Below are positions 45,436 to 56,330 of a stretch of 64,000 nt of DNA, piece after piece. Under the pieces are notes generated by a model. The model had not been told where the DNA came from. It saw only the letters and a program-made list of their open reading frames with translations, and ran no database searches. Positions within the stretch are counted from its first letter, which is position 1, and each line of letters opens with the position of its first letter. The position numbers and the translations under genes are program-made. The stretch is from Diadophis punctatus similis (lineage: Eukaryota; Chordata; Lepidosauria; Squamata; Dipsadidae), in assembly GCA_023053685.1 (NCBI GenBank), contig JALIGW010000016.1, forward strand, positions 4,267,501-4,331,500. The letters are read 5' to 3'.

Positions 45436-45694
45436 AGTATTTCTTTACCAGCTATTATTTATGTGCCTTTCATCACAACGAACAGAAATCTATGGACTGA
45501 AAATGGTAACATTTATCTCCATGCTGCATGAATGATTGATCACATGTAGGGTTTTTTTCAACGAACACAAATTTGGAGCATTTTTAAAAAGATAGCCACA
45601 GTATCTTTCCAGCAGCTTGTACACTATTCAAGATGTACAGCAGATTCCAAGCATGTAAATTCTTCATAAACTGTTCCTTGGGTCAAGAGGTTGC

Positions 45695-47122
45695 CCTAAG
45701 ACCAGGGGTGAAATTCAAAATTTTTCCCTACCGGTTCTGTGGGCGTGGCTTGCAAAATCTCCATTCCCTCCCCACTCCAGGGGAAGGATACTGCAAAATC
45801 CCCATTCCCTCCCCACTCCAGGGGAAGGATACTGCAAAATCCCCATTCCCTCCCCACTCCAGGGGAAGGATACTGCAAAATCCCCATTCCCTCCCCACTC
45901 CTGGGGGAAGGATATTGCAAAATCCCCATTTCCACCCCACTCCTGGGGAAGGATATTGCAAAATCCCCATTTCCACCCCACTCCAGGGGAAGGATACTGC
46001 AAAATCTCCATTTCCACCCAACTCCAGGGGAAGGATACTGCAAAATCCCCATTTCCACCCAACTCCAGGGGAAGGATACTGCAAAATCCCCATTCCCTCT
46101 CCACTCCTGGGGGAAGGATATTGCAAAATCCCCATTTCCACCCAACTCCAGGGGAAGGATATTGCAAAATCCCCATTTCCACCCAACTCCAGGGGAAGGA
46201 TACTGCAAAATCCCCATTCCCTCCCCACTCCTGGGGGAAGGATATTGCAAAATCCCCATTCCGACCCCACTCCAGGGGGAAGGATATTGCAAAATCCCCA
46301 TTCCCTCTCCACTCCTGGGGGAAGGATATTGCAAAATCCCCATTTCCACCCAACTCCAGGGGAAGGATATTGCAAAATCCCCATTTCCACCCAACTCCAG
46401 GGAAGGATACTGCAAAATCCCCATTTCCACCCAACTCCAGGGGAAGGATACTGCAAAATCCCCATTTCCACCCAACTCCAGGGGAAGGATACTGCAAAAT
46501 CCCCATTTCCACCCAACTCCAGGGGAAGGATATTGCAAAATCCCCATTTCCACCCAACTCCAGGGGAAGGATACTGCAAAATCTCCATTCCCTCTCCACT
46601 CCAGGGGAAGGATACTGCAAAATCACCATTCCCACCCCACTCCAGGGGAATGATACTGCAAAATCTCCATTCCCTCTCCACTCCAGGGGAAGGATACTGC
46701 AAAATCCCCATTTCCACCCCACTCCAGGGGAAGGATACTGCAAAATCCCCATTCCCTCCCCACTCCAGGGGAAGGATACTGCAAAATCCCCATTCCCTCC
46801 CCACTCCTGGGGGAAGGATACTGCAAAATCTCCATTTCCACCCCACTCCAGGGGAAGGATACTGCAAAATCTCCATTCCCTCTCCACGCCAGGGGAAGGA
46901 TACTGCAAAATCTCCATTCCCTCCCCACTCCTGGGGGAAGGATACTGCAAAATCTCCATTCCCTCTCCACTCCAGGGGAAGGATACTGCAAAATCTCCAT
47001 TCGCACCCCACTCTGGGGCCAGCCAGAGGTGGTATTTGCTGGTTCTCCGAACTACTCAAAATTTCCGCTACCGGTTCTCCAGAACCTGTCAGAACCTGCT
47101 GAATTTCACCCCTGCTAAGACC
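45695..47122. mobile_element. hAT-type element (family B) inflated by a 41-bp tandem array
   Basis: Element 45703-47114 starts CAGGGGTGAAATTC and ends TGAATTTCACCCCTG, with inner conserved CTACCGGTTCTGTGGGCGTGG (left) and CTACCGGTTCTCCAGAACCTG (right), exactly as in 30312-30570. Flanks CCTAAGAC / CTAAGACC share seven bases offset by one. Relatives are 259-315 bp; this copy is 1412 bp because of its internal array. Confidence 0.9.
45752..47025. repeat. 41-bp minisatellite, about 31 units
   Basis: The unit reads GGGGAAGGATACTGCAAAAT followed by CCCCATTCCCTCCCCACTCC and A. Spacing between successive units is 41 bp (for example 45783, 45824, 45865), with occasional 40- or 42-bp units. Variants ATACTG/ATATTG, TTCCCTCC/TTTCCACC and CTCCAG/CTCCTGG recur in blocks, suggesting higher-order or block-wise amplification. 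Because 41 is not a multiple of three and the unit lacks stops in most frames, frames of 285-489 codons appear on both strands. They cycle through three readings and are not genes. Confidence 0.95.
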
Positions 47123-49194
47123 ACATACAGATATGATTTAATTTTATTTACCATTCTGCCTCATTTCTGCAATTGAGAGTCATTCACTGCTTTCTTTGCA
47201 ATCTGCTTGTTGTCTGGAGGAATCAGAACTAAAGGCTGAGAATGAGAGAATGGGTAACCCCAGTTGCTTCTGCTATGTTGGTTTGGGATCCTAGCAGATT
47301 ATGCCACTTTCATCAGGTAAAACTTTGCCCACTAATCTATTTCTCGTTGTCCAGTATAACCTCTGCTCACCTACTTTTTAACATCCAGTAATAACCATGA
47401 GAATTCTGCCAATATCACAGTATGCTAGAATCCAGGGAAATCAAATCTGGAATTGTAAAAGATAACGACTGGAAAAACACATTGTACCCTTTGCCAGATA
47501 ACTCTGCTATTGTGGTTTGTTCTGTCAGCTAGCCATTGCTCTTTTTCATTAAGCCATTCTTAAATAAACCATGACATTGTCTGATGTTTGAATGCAGTCA
47601 ATATATTTCCATATAACAAATAGAAACTCACTTGCAAAAAAAATTAAGAATTGGGCTATATGCTACAACTCAGACCATACTAAAAACAAAGCAAACCATG
47701 CAAAAATTAATAGGGGAATCAATCCTGAATCAGCCTCTAGAAATGTGTTCAATTCCCTAACAGATAACAGTGGGCTTTTAAAACAAATGGTAAATATTCC
47801 TTTTTTTCAAGCAAGTTATCAACTGGCCTATAGCAGGAATTGGAAAAATTGAGAGCCAGGTTAAACTGAGACTGTGTTCATATCTTGTGCTAACATGATT
47901 TGTGGAACATGCTTCATTACCTGGTTCATCTTCACCATAAATCATGGTTGGGTCTTCATTTCTTACAACAAATAGACAAAAATAGCAACATTTGCATTTA
48001 TTTCTATATTGCAACAAAAAGTCAACATTCTAATAAAGATTCGATTGATTGCAATAGAGGTGTTGATGTTTCAAATTTAAAGTATTTATTGATCTGGGGG
48101 GAAAATTACAATGACCTCTGAGAAAATTGTGCTCATAAATACACTTTTGCACTCTGGTAACCGAAAAGAAAATAAGTGGAATCTGAAATTTCAACCTTCT
48201 CCTTTATGGAAAGTGTCACGTAGTGAATATTGTCAGTTGTATGTATATTCAGGGTGATGCACCCCTATCCTAATATTATGGTACATTCCAATACAAGCAG
48301 GACACGTGATGTGATCTCCTGCGCATGTGTGCATTCCTGATTCTCCATTATTCTCTTCTGCCTTTTGATTCTGACCGGAGAGGTCACGATTTATTAGCAA
48401 GATGTAACTATTCATGATTTATTGTTTTTGTACCGAAATAAATATTTTCTATTAGACTTTTAATCTCGGCTTTATTTCTAAATGTTTGCATTCCAAGAAA
48501 AGATCCACATCGCCTCTATGAGATTTATTCTCATCCTTAACAGAAAGCACCTCTCTGTGTGTGTGTTCAATGCAAGTCCCGCCTTACCCCTTCCAGCCCA
48601 GCCTTGGATGGTTATCCATTACAGATAATTTCTAATCCTATCTGCAATGGAAGTGTCCATCTATTCAATTCTGCTTAATTAACAGAAGTGACTTCCCCTT
48701 CTTTAGAAGTGCCCTTCTTCCTCCAGCTGGTCATTTACAATCTATTGACCCCTTGTACTGGAAACAATTAGTGTCATGGCATATATATATCATCAGGTAC
48801 AATTAGCACACTATCCAAGTTCCTTTACCCCAATGCGGAAAGACAAGGGAAAATAACAAGAGGTACCCAATCGCTTCCAGTCCTTGTAGGAGGGAGGGAG
48901 GGAGGGAGGGAAGGGACAACATTGAAGGGGGAAAGGTCAAACAATCAGAGGAAGAGCACACGACAGCGACAGATATGGTTAGCTTCGAAGTCCCCAGGGT
49001 CTTGTTCACTGGAAGCATTTCTAGCCCCTTTAGTCATCTTGCAGGTGCTCTTTGATGTCAGAAGCTTTTGTTAACTCTTCTGGTCCTTTTACTGAAGCTT
49101 CCCACTCGAAGCAAACTCCGGTGGGCATCTTTCTCTTGCTGTTTGGGTTGATTTCAAAATTAGAAAGAATAGCTCGATATTAATTTTTTAAAGA
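47123..49194. other. Intergenic DNA, no feature recognised
   Basis: About 2 kb almost free of recognisable repeats apart from (GGGA)n near 48892-48910 and a short (AT)n near 48780. No exon supported. PDX1 would be expected somewhere on this side from vertebrate ParaHox order but is not seen. Confidence 0.4.
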
Positions 49195-49307
49195 GAGGAA
49201 TGATTGAATCTCTCATCTGCATCTCCATAACTGTCTGGTTTGGCTCTGCAACCAAACAAGACAAACACAGACTTCAACGGATAATTAGAACTGCAGAAAA
49301 AAACTAT

Positions 49308-49390
<83 letters not shown>

Positions 49391-50190
49391 TTAGTTGCAT
49401 TTGTATGCCGCCCACTCCACAGAGACTCTGGACGGCTCACAACAGTAAAAATTCACATGCAACAACAAATATAAAAAGCATTAAAAACAATAGATATTAA
49501 AACATTAAAAAACATTAAAAACTATAATTTAAAAACCCCTACAATAAATCATTCATGGTGCCAAGAGTGATCGGTGTTGTATTAAAATCATTGGCCTCAG
49601 GCCTGTCGACAAAGACATGTTTTTACTGCTTTTCTGAAGGCTGGCAGGGTGCTACCAACCTGCCTTCCATTGAAGACCTGTATACTGCACGAGTCAAAAA
49701 GAGGGCTGTGAAAATATTTACAGACCCCTTGCATCCTGGACATAAATTGTTTCAACTCCTATCCTCAAAACGATGCTATAGAGCACTGCACACAGAACAA
49801 CTAGACACAAGGACAGTTTTTTTCCTGAATGCCATCACTCTACTTAACAACTAGTTAAGTCATTGTTAAGGGAACAACTATTTCCCACAACACTGTCAAA
49901 TAATTTACTAAGACTGCATTATTATTATTCTTCTCATCCTTCCAATTACTTATCTCCTCCCACTCATGACTATAACTATGTTGCTTGTATTTTTACGATT
50001 TATATGGTTTTTATTTTCCTCCTAGTACAATTTGATAGCTTATTAGTAACTTTGACTATCACTAATTGTTGTATCCTTATATTCTTGATGAATGCATTTT
50101 ATTCTCCTTATGTACACTGAGAGCATATGCACCAAAGACAAATTCCTTGTGTGTCCAATCACACTTGGCCAATAAAGAATTCTATTCTAT
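49195..50190 (+). pseudogene. L2-type LINE fragment (plus), split by another LINE
   Basis: Left part encodes [18 protein letters not shown] and [11 protein letters not shown]; right part (from about 49657) encodes [21 protein letters not shown] to the C-terminus. It has the 3' UTR TGTCCAATCACACTTGGCCAAT and an ATTCT tail. Together they match the continuous frame at 25560-26375 on both sides of the insertion. Confidence 0.88.
49304..49655 (-). mobile_element. L2-like LINE 3' end inserted into the preceding LINE
   Basis: A TTTA array (49304-49392) is followed by GTTGCATTTGTATGCCGCCC and, further in, an ORF2 C-terminal remnant (minus-strand FRKAVKTCLC). It interrupts the host LINE between its RTAEK and NLPSIEDL codons. 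Confidence 0.8.
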
Positions 50191-50338
50191 TCTGTTATGA
50201 AGCTCTCGTGACAAGACAGCAACCCAAACTCCCATTCTTTCTGTCCATCTATCTCCAGGTTTTATAAGGTGCCTTGTCCATCTGTGGAACAGCTGACATT
50301 AATCACTGACTAGACTATTGTTGAGAAGATGGGTCAGG

Positions 50339-50522
50339 ATGTTAGGCAGCGGTGGGTGGGTTCCCAGTTCGGCCCGGTTCTAAGAATCGGTAGCACCGGT
50401 AGCGGGAGGCTCCATCCACCCACCCAGGATGTTTCTGCTCATGCGCAGAAGTGTTGTGCGCATGCGCAAGCGCGCGTGTGAATCAGTAGTAAAGGGTTTA
50501 AGAACCAACTACTGATGTTAGG
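50339..50522. mobile_element. hAT-type non-autonomous element (family B) with perfect TSD
   Basis: Element 50347-50514 starts CAGCGGTGGGTGGGTTCCC and ends AACCAACTACTG, with perfect ATGTTAGG duplications. Interior has GCGCATGCGCAAGCGCGCG. Confidence 0.82.
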
Positions 50523-50899
50523 CCACACATGATAGGGCTGATTTATGCCACATCACACTTTTAATGGTAGTCATAGAAAATTGTTCTGAGCCTCCAGTTG
50601 GAGCTAACCAACCCATCCCCATGGCTCAGAAAACTCAGTTGTCTAGTGCCTCTCCAATAGTATCAAAAAAAGATGTCTATAAGACCCAACTTCTTCTCCT
50701 AAAGACATTGCCACAGTTCTCTGGAAGGATGATGTCAGGGTAGAAGGTGGCACTATATTTACCATGAACAACTAAAGAAAAGAAACACCCTTTAATCAAT
50801 ATATTAGTGACAACCAGCTCTATTTCTTTATTATTTTTAGCACTAATCATGTAAGAAAACACATAATGCCCTACTTTTTTTCATCCAACTCAGGTGAAT
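50523..50899. other. No gene recognised
   Basis: Possibly the distal part of the LTR-like sequence that follows; not resolved. Confidence 0.3.
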
Positions 50900-51319
50900 C
50901 AATAAAAGTGCTACATTCATACCTTGTGCAAGGCATAACATAAGTCATTGTTTATAAGGTACAATGGGTAAATTCCTACAATGTCCTAACTGAAAACAAT
51001 TAAATAATGACAGACCCTTAAATACCCTCAGGGCGTGGTCAAGACCTGCAGTACTACTCACGAGGAAGCCTCCTCCTGATTAGCCACTCATGTCTCTTTG
51101 AGGACCTGTGCGCTCTGGCATCAAGAAGAGGCTCCTCCTCTTCTCCTGAGTCACTAATCTCAGGAGATGCGTCAGGCTCTAACGCCAGCCTCTGACCCCA
51201 CGTCATCTTCACTCTCCGTCTCTGGTGCCAGGAACACCGGTCTTCTGTACTGCACCCCCACTACCTCCGAATCCTCGGGATCCGCTGCTAAGTGCACCGG
51301 ACTCAACCTGGCCACAACA
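50900..51319 (-). mobile_element. Possible solo LTR or LTR fragment (minus)
   Basis: The minus strand starts TGTTGTGGCCAGGTTGAGTC at 51319 and passes a GC-rich U3-like stretch. It reaches CGCCCTGAGGGTATTTAAGGG (TATA-like) about 290 bp downstream, with AATAAAG further on near 50830. That order resembles an LTR. Its other end and target duplication could not be fixed. Confidence 0.3.
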
Positions 51320-52673
51320 CTCATATTCTTGCATAATGTGAAGTGTGGATCCAGTCTCTGGCAGGGATTAATCAAAGGCTAAAGGTGAAGACAGTGCTCC
51401 CAAGGTAGTTACTCTCAATTAATTAGGCTTTGGATTCCAGCCTTAGGCTTAGATCTAGTGCCGCCTAGTGAAATCTATGGGATAAATGCTAGGAGCTCCT
51501 TATCTATCAACATTGGCCTTTGCTTCTGATTCATTTCAAAATTGAGCAAGATACAGTCCATTCTTTTTCTTGATGTCCCTCTTTCTATGCACTATAGCAC
51601 ATTCTTTTTCCTCACTGAGCTTGCCGAGCCCTATTCATATCTACACACGGTTCAGTTTTGAAGCAGACTAGACCTGAGGCAGCTTTTTCTGACTTTTGGT
51701 CTTTAGAGAGCAGGGCTGTTGAAAAGCCATTGCTAGTCACAGAATTTCTGCCATGGTTGCCTGGCTAGGGAGTAATGTCTATTCACCAGATGGCCAAGTG
51801 GAACAATCATCTCTAATTATACCTTTAGCTTTGTGGCAGGGAAGTGGGTCCAACTCCAAACAAAGACCTGGGCTGCAGCCACCCACCAATTTTTATATCT
51901 GAGAAAGCCTTATGTGGCCACTCTTGTAAGTAAAGATGATTCAACACCTGTTAGGTTTTGTTTCACAAAATGCCAGCTAATATTATGTTATGTTATTTTA
52001 TTCATTTCATTTTAATTTAAATTTTAGACTGGCAGCTTGGTTGGTGCCATAGAAAGCATGCATGGAAACATTATTGGTGCCTGCCATCACCGTATTGCTT
52101 TTCCCTGGTCTAGTTCATTTTGTCTCTCGTTAACTATTTTATTCGTCTGCTATATTTGCATTAGATATATCACCATGATAGAGAATCAAGAGTTGTATGT
52201 TAAATGACCCACAGAAATTTGATTATTGTATGCTGCTCTGAGTCCATTTTCATTAGATGGATGATTATATATATTTAATAAATAAATAAACAAACTTGAA
52301 GTGTTCCTTGTTAATATCTCATTCAGTGCAGGTTCTTATAATGGATGTTTTCAAAGACTCCACCAGCTCTTGATAGCACTTTTTTAAGTCAAAGAAAGTG
52401 TCCAGTTCCAGGAGAGAGGCCCTAGCCTAGCTGATTTCAGTACTCTGCAGTAAAAATGGTTGTTTTAAAATATTGGCAGCTGATGAACTTTCACTGGAGA
52501 ACAAAGTTGCCAAGGTTGGAGAGCCCTGTTCTAGGATGTGGTTTTTTTTACTTCCTAGTCTAATTAAGGCCTAATTTTACTAGTGGCCTCCCAGTCAAGT
52601 ACTAATTTAAGCCTTACAACTAAGCCTAAGCCAGGTGCTGCCACCTGCTGAGATTCCCAGGACATTGAATACA
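51320..52673. other. Intergenic DNA with small remnants
   Basis: A LINE tail (CTGCTCTGAGTCCATTTTC...AATAAATAAATAAAC) lies at about 52232-52292, and a family-A MITE terminus (AGTTGCCAAGGTTGGAGAGCCCTG) at about 52506-52529. No gene recognised. Confidence 0.45.
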
Positions 52674-53032
52674 GGTAATCCTCAACTTGCAACAGTTCTT
52701 TTAGTGACCGTTCAAAGTTACCATTAATTGCACTGGAAAAAGTGACTTATGACAACTTTTGCAGCATCCCCATGGTCACGTGACCAAGATTTAGATGCTT
52801 CACAACTGAGTCATATTTATGACGGTTGCAGTGTCCTGAGGTCATGCGATCCCCATTTCTGACAAGCAAAGTCAAGGGGGAAGCCAGATTCACTTAACAA
52901 CCCTGTCCCTAACTTAATGACTGCAGTGATTCACTTAAGAACCGTGGCAAGAAAGGTCGTAAAATGGGGCAAAACTCACTTAACAACAAATTTGGGGGCT
53001 CAATTGTGGTCATAAGTCGAGGACTACCTGTA
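52672..53032. mobile_element. TA-flanked DNA transposon (family TA1), uninterrupted
   Basis: Element 52674-53030 begins TA|CAGGTAATCCTCAACTTGC and ends AAGTCGAGGACTACCTG|TA. The best complete copy of TA1 in the window; no coding capacity. Confidence 0.83.
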
Positions 53033-53340
53033 TATTGTATGTGAACATTAAAAGTCCACCTGAATCCATGATTAAATCCATCACTTTGTTTCTTCCTGAT
53101 TTCCAAAAAGGCCATCTTTTAAGGTCATGTAAATCACTTCCCTTCAGGCTAGACTAGAGCTACCCTATCTGAGTGGCAGAAATCCAGATGGCCACTAGGT
53201 GGAACCCAAGAAAATGCTGCTACCTAATAACCATAATAAAGACTTTACTATTGCCAGCGGTATTACAGTTATTACCAGTGGCCATCCAGATTTTTGCAGC
53301 CTTGATATAGGAACCCTCTCTTAGATGGTATTGTAGTAAC

Positions 53341-53965
53341 AGGGGTGTATGGAGTGCTCAGGGAGGGGTAGCACCTGTGGTGTAGGGGCATGTCGTGTCC
53401 TTTTACGGCAGCTCATTTTAGGGCAGCTTTTACGGCAGCTCGTTCAACTTTGGTCCCTACCTGTCACTCAGTTCTCACCTGTGGCTCCTAACAGCTGTAG
53501 CATGTGCAGTGGCCACACCCCGGGCAACAGCTTCGACAGGCTGACCAAATCAGGTTGAGAGTAGCCATTGGGTCATCGATCTTCGGTGAGATAGGGACTT
53601 GTCTATCCCGAGCATGTGAAGACAGATTCCGGCGGACTGAGTGGATGAAATCTACTAGAATAGGACAACGGTCATGAAGGCGGTCTCTGCAAGCGATGTG
53701 GTACACTAAGAGCACGGCAAGACACGAAAGACGCCCTGGTCAACCACTGCGCCCAGCCCATCTCCAACTGTCTCGACTCTTGTCCTGCTATTTGGAGCAA
53801 GATGGAATCTGGGAAGAGAGAGTGAGGCTGACTATGCGCACCTCTCCCTCACTTTAATCCAATTCACGAGCAAGTCTTGACATCCCCCCCCCCAATTCCT
53901 GTGTTGATAGATGTCAAGGTCCTCTTCGAATACAATGGACGAACATCATCATCATCATTGTAGAA
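53341..53965. repeat. Unassigned retroposon-like repeat ending in (CAT)n
   Basis: Starts near GGGGTGTATGGAGTGCTCAG, contains two copies of TTTTACGGCAGCTC (about 53401 and 53427) and ends CAATGGACGAACATCATCATCATCATTG. A 3' trinucleotide tail suggests a non-LTR retroposon. Minus-strand frames show no recognisable domain. Confidence 0.35.
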
Positions 53966-54301
53966 ACAGGTCCCAAAGTTTGGCTGTGCATTGGATGATG
54001 ATCTATATTGAACGCTTCATTGTTCAACTCTGTTGGGTGACCCCAACATAGCTGAATATGATTTCATAGGATGATGTATGAGAAGAAAAGGTCAGTCTTG
54101 GTGGAACTCTCTCTCATGTTTTGTTCTTGGTCTTTGTTGCAAAATAATATCTAGATGTAGCTATTGTGACACCTCACCAGTAGATGGCAATATTTACTTT
54201 TCCTTGGGAACAGGTCCAGAAAAGAAGGAAGGAATGCAGGAAGAGAGAAAAATAAGCAGAACTTCCAGGTTGCAAGAGAAAATGGTTGGGTCATTATTTT
54301 A
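53966..54301. other. No feature recognised
   Basis: Short stretch without landmark. Confidence 0.4.
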
Positions 54302-54547
54302 GCTAAGGAGCTGAGATAGTGCAGTGGTTAAAAGCAGCATTGCGACCTTCAGCTGATTGCTAGTTCAGCAGTCCAGCTGTTCGAATCTCACTAGGCTCAA
54401 GGTTGACTCAGCCTTCCATCCTTCCGAGGTGGGTAAAATGAGGACCCAGATTGTTGGGGGCAATATGCTGAACTCTGTAAACCGCTTAGAGAGGGCTGGA
54501 AAGCACTATGAAGCAGTATATAAGTCTAAGTGCTATTGCTATTGCTA
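54302..54547 (+). mobile_element. tRNA-derived SINE, full length
   Basis: Head GAGCTGAGATAGTGCAGTGG, B-box-like GTTCGAATCTC, family body and a (GCTATT)n tail. Best preserved head in the plus orientation. Confidence 0.87.
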
Positions 54548-54647
54548 TTTCCTTTCTTCTTTAGTGCCCGAGATCACAATCCTTTAACTATTTCACTGGC
54601 AGTCAGCACTAGTGAGAGATCACTGGCTCTGTTCTCATAAAGCCCAG

Positions 54648-54795
54648 CTGCTGTGGCCTAGAGGTGGAGCTCTTGCCTCATAATCAGGGGGTTGTGAGTT
54701 TGATCCTAGGTAGAGGCAGATGTAGGGTCTCCTGCTTGAGCAGAGGGTTGGACTAGATGACCTGAAAGGTCCCTTCCAACTCTGTTAATCTGTTA
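54648..54795 (+). mobile_element. SINE with tRNA-like head and CR1-derived 3' tail
   Basis: The head contains GTGGCCTAGAGGTGGAGCTC (A-box-like) and GGTTGTGAGTTTGATCCTAG (B-box-like). After about 70 bases it passes into CR1 3'-end sequence (GAGGGTTGGACTAGATGACC; AGGTCCCTTCCAACTCTG). It is a separate SINE family from the (GCTATT)-tailed one and appears built to use CR1 machinery. Confidence 0.75.
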
Positions 54796-54862
54796 AAATA
54801 AAAAGTGTTCATTTTAACCAGGGATTAAAAAGTTAACCCAACTTTCTGGTTATGGTTGAACA

Positions 54863-55009
54863 GAATACAACAGGGCCTATTCCCAGCCTGTGGACCGGAT
54901 GTGTCATGAACTGGCCACGCCCATGCCCAGTTTAGCAAAGGGTGGGAAAGTCCCAATACGTCACATGACGCAGTCATGACGATGTGAGTTTGACACCCCT
55001 GGAATAGAA
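54863..55009. mobile_element. hAT-type element (family E), shortened
   Basis: Element 54871-55001 ends GTGAGTTTGACACCCCTG like 23358-23647 in complement. Flanks GAATACAA / GAATAGAA are a 7-of-8 duplication. The left terminus is diverged. Confidence 0.65.
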
Positions 55010-55564
55010 CATTGATTCAATATGGTTTTCTGTAATAGGCTAATATGAGGTTGGCTAATTTTAGCTCAGTTACTACCTTCACCCAACCCCTTATTAAACC
55101 AAGTGCTTTGGTTGCACCTGCCCTTTGTAAAAGGTTGAGATAGTTTTTACTTTGCTTCCTTTGTGTGTGTGTCTCCGTGAGTTCTACAGACCCATCTCTT
55201 TTAGATACATTAAGAACAGTGTAGTTTGAAAACCAAATCCAAACAACTTAGAAAGCAGATTTAGCCCTGCTGAATATATTGCGTGAATGAGGCAATTGAG
55301 ACTTCTTTAGAACAATTCAAAGCAAGTGTCTGTATACTTTAAACACCAACTAATTAAAACAAGGTTAATAGCAATAAATATATTGTGGACTAGTTCCTGT
55401 GTACTATGTCACATTTCTCAAAATCACTTTGGATTGGGGATGAGCAGAGCTGTAGTCCAAACCATTTGCAGGACATCTGGAAAAACTGTTCTGAGCAGAT
55501 AGCTTTCAGCCCAGCCCAGCCTGACATTTTTTTCATGTGCAAAAATATAGCTGCTCAGACAATA
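55010..55564. other. No feature recognised
   Basis: No repeat landmark or coding signal. Confidence 0.4.
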
Positions 55565-55715
55565 GCCTGGGGCAGGGGTAGGCAAAGTTGGCTCTTCTAT
55601 GACTCATGGACTTCAACTCCCAGAATTCCTGAGCTAGCATGATTGGCTCAGGAATTTTGGGAGTTGAAGTCCACAAGTCATAGAAGAGCCAACTTTGCCT
55701 ACCCCTGGCCTAGGG
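55565..55715. mobile_element. Palindromic hAT-type MITE (family A variant)
   Basis: Element 55573-55707 starts CAGGGGTAGGCAAAGTTGG and ends CCAACTTTGCCTACCCCTG. It has the family core ACTTCAACTCCCAGAATTCC but different outer arms. Flanks GCCTGGGG / GCCTAGGG are a 7-of-8 duplication. Confidence 0.87.
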
Positions 55716-55829
55716 CAATAGGACTGCAGTTTTCACAAGAAAGTTGCAATGGGTTGATATGTTCTCAAATCTTGGTATGGTCTATTTGTCACCTCTCCCA
55801 CCCAGCTATAACACTTTTCCATGATTTAG

Positions 55830-56330
55830 ATTTATTATTAGAGTTGGAAGGGACCTTGTAGATCATCTAGTCCAACCCCCTGCTCAAGCAGGAGTTCCTA
55901 CACCATTTGAGACAGATGGCAGTCCAGTCTCCTCTTGAAGGTCGCAAGTGTTGGGGCTCTCACAACCTCCGCTGGCAAGCTGTTCCACTGGTTGATCGCT
56001 CTCACCGTCAGAAAGTTTCTCCTCACTTCCAGGTTGAATCTCTCCTTGGTCAGCTTCCATCCGTTATTCCTTGTTTGGCTTTCTGGTGCCATAGAGAACA
56101 GCCTGACCCTCTCCTCTCTGTGGCATCCCCTCAAGTATTTGAACACTGCTATCATGTCACCCCTGGTCCTTCTCTGTCCAAGCTCAGTTCCTGCAACCGC
56201 TCTTTGTATGTTTTATTTTCCAGACCCTTTACCATCCTGGTTGCTCTCTTCTGCACTTTCTCTAGAGTTTCAATGTCTTTTTTGTAGTGTAGTGACCAAA
56301 ACTGGATGAGAATTAATAGGGAGTGTGGTC
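55830..56330 (-). pseudogene. CR1 LINE 3' end with ORF2 C-terminal remnant
   Basis: The minus-strand frame 56155-55898 reads MIAVFKYLRGCHREE, LFSMAPE, NQWNSLPAEVV and TLATFKRRLDCHL, the conserved C-terminus of CR1 ORF2. The 3' tip (AGTTGGAAGGGACCTTGTAG) lies near 55842. The upstream part continues in another frame to about 56310 (LEKVQKRATRMVKGLE), so at least one frameshift is present. Confidence 0.92.

Larger units (their letters stand above)
40815..45440 (+). mobile_element. Structurally complete Ty1/copia LTR retrotransposon
   Basis: The element spans 40820-45435 (4616 bp) between perfect AGTAT target duplications (40815-40819 and 45436-45440). In order it has a 5' LTR, a primer site directly after the LTR, a short leader, one long gag-pol frame, a polypurine tract and a 3' LTR. 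The two 266-bp LTRs appear identical base for base and both run TG...CA. Integrase precedes reverse transcriptase in the frame, the defining order of Ty1/copia. Identical LTRs, a perfect TSD and an unbroken frame point to a recent insertion. Confidence 0.96.

Noticed and set aside
45752..47025. Regular repeats resembling a CRISPR array
   Set aside because: Units are head-to-tail with no unique spacers, within a transposon in a vertebrate genome.
45633..47176. Open frames of 285-489 codons on both strands
   Set aside because: They lie in a 41-bp tandem array that is nearly stop-free in all frames; the translation merely cycles through three readings of one unit.
51167..51382. Complementary 71- and 67-codon frames as a gene
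   Set aside because: Overlap exactly on both strands within an LTR-like GC-rich stretch and show no domain.
54302..54400. tRNA gene suggested by A- and B-box-like words
   Set aside because: The heads belong to SINEs with a shared body and tail; no complete cloverleaf.
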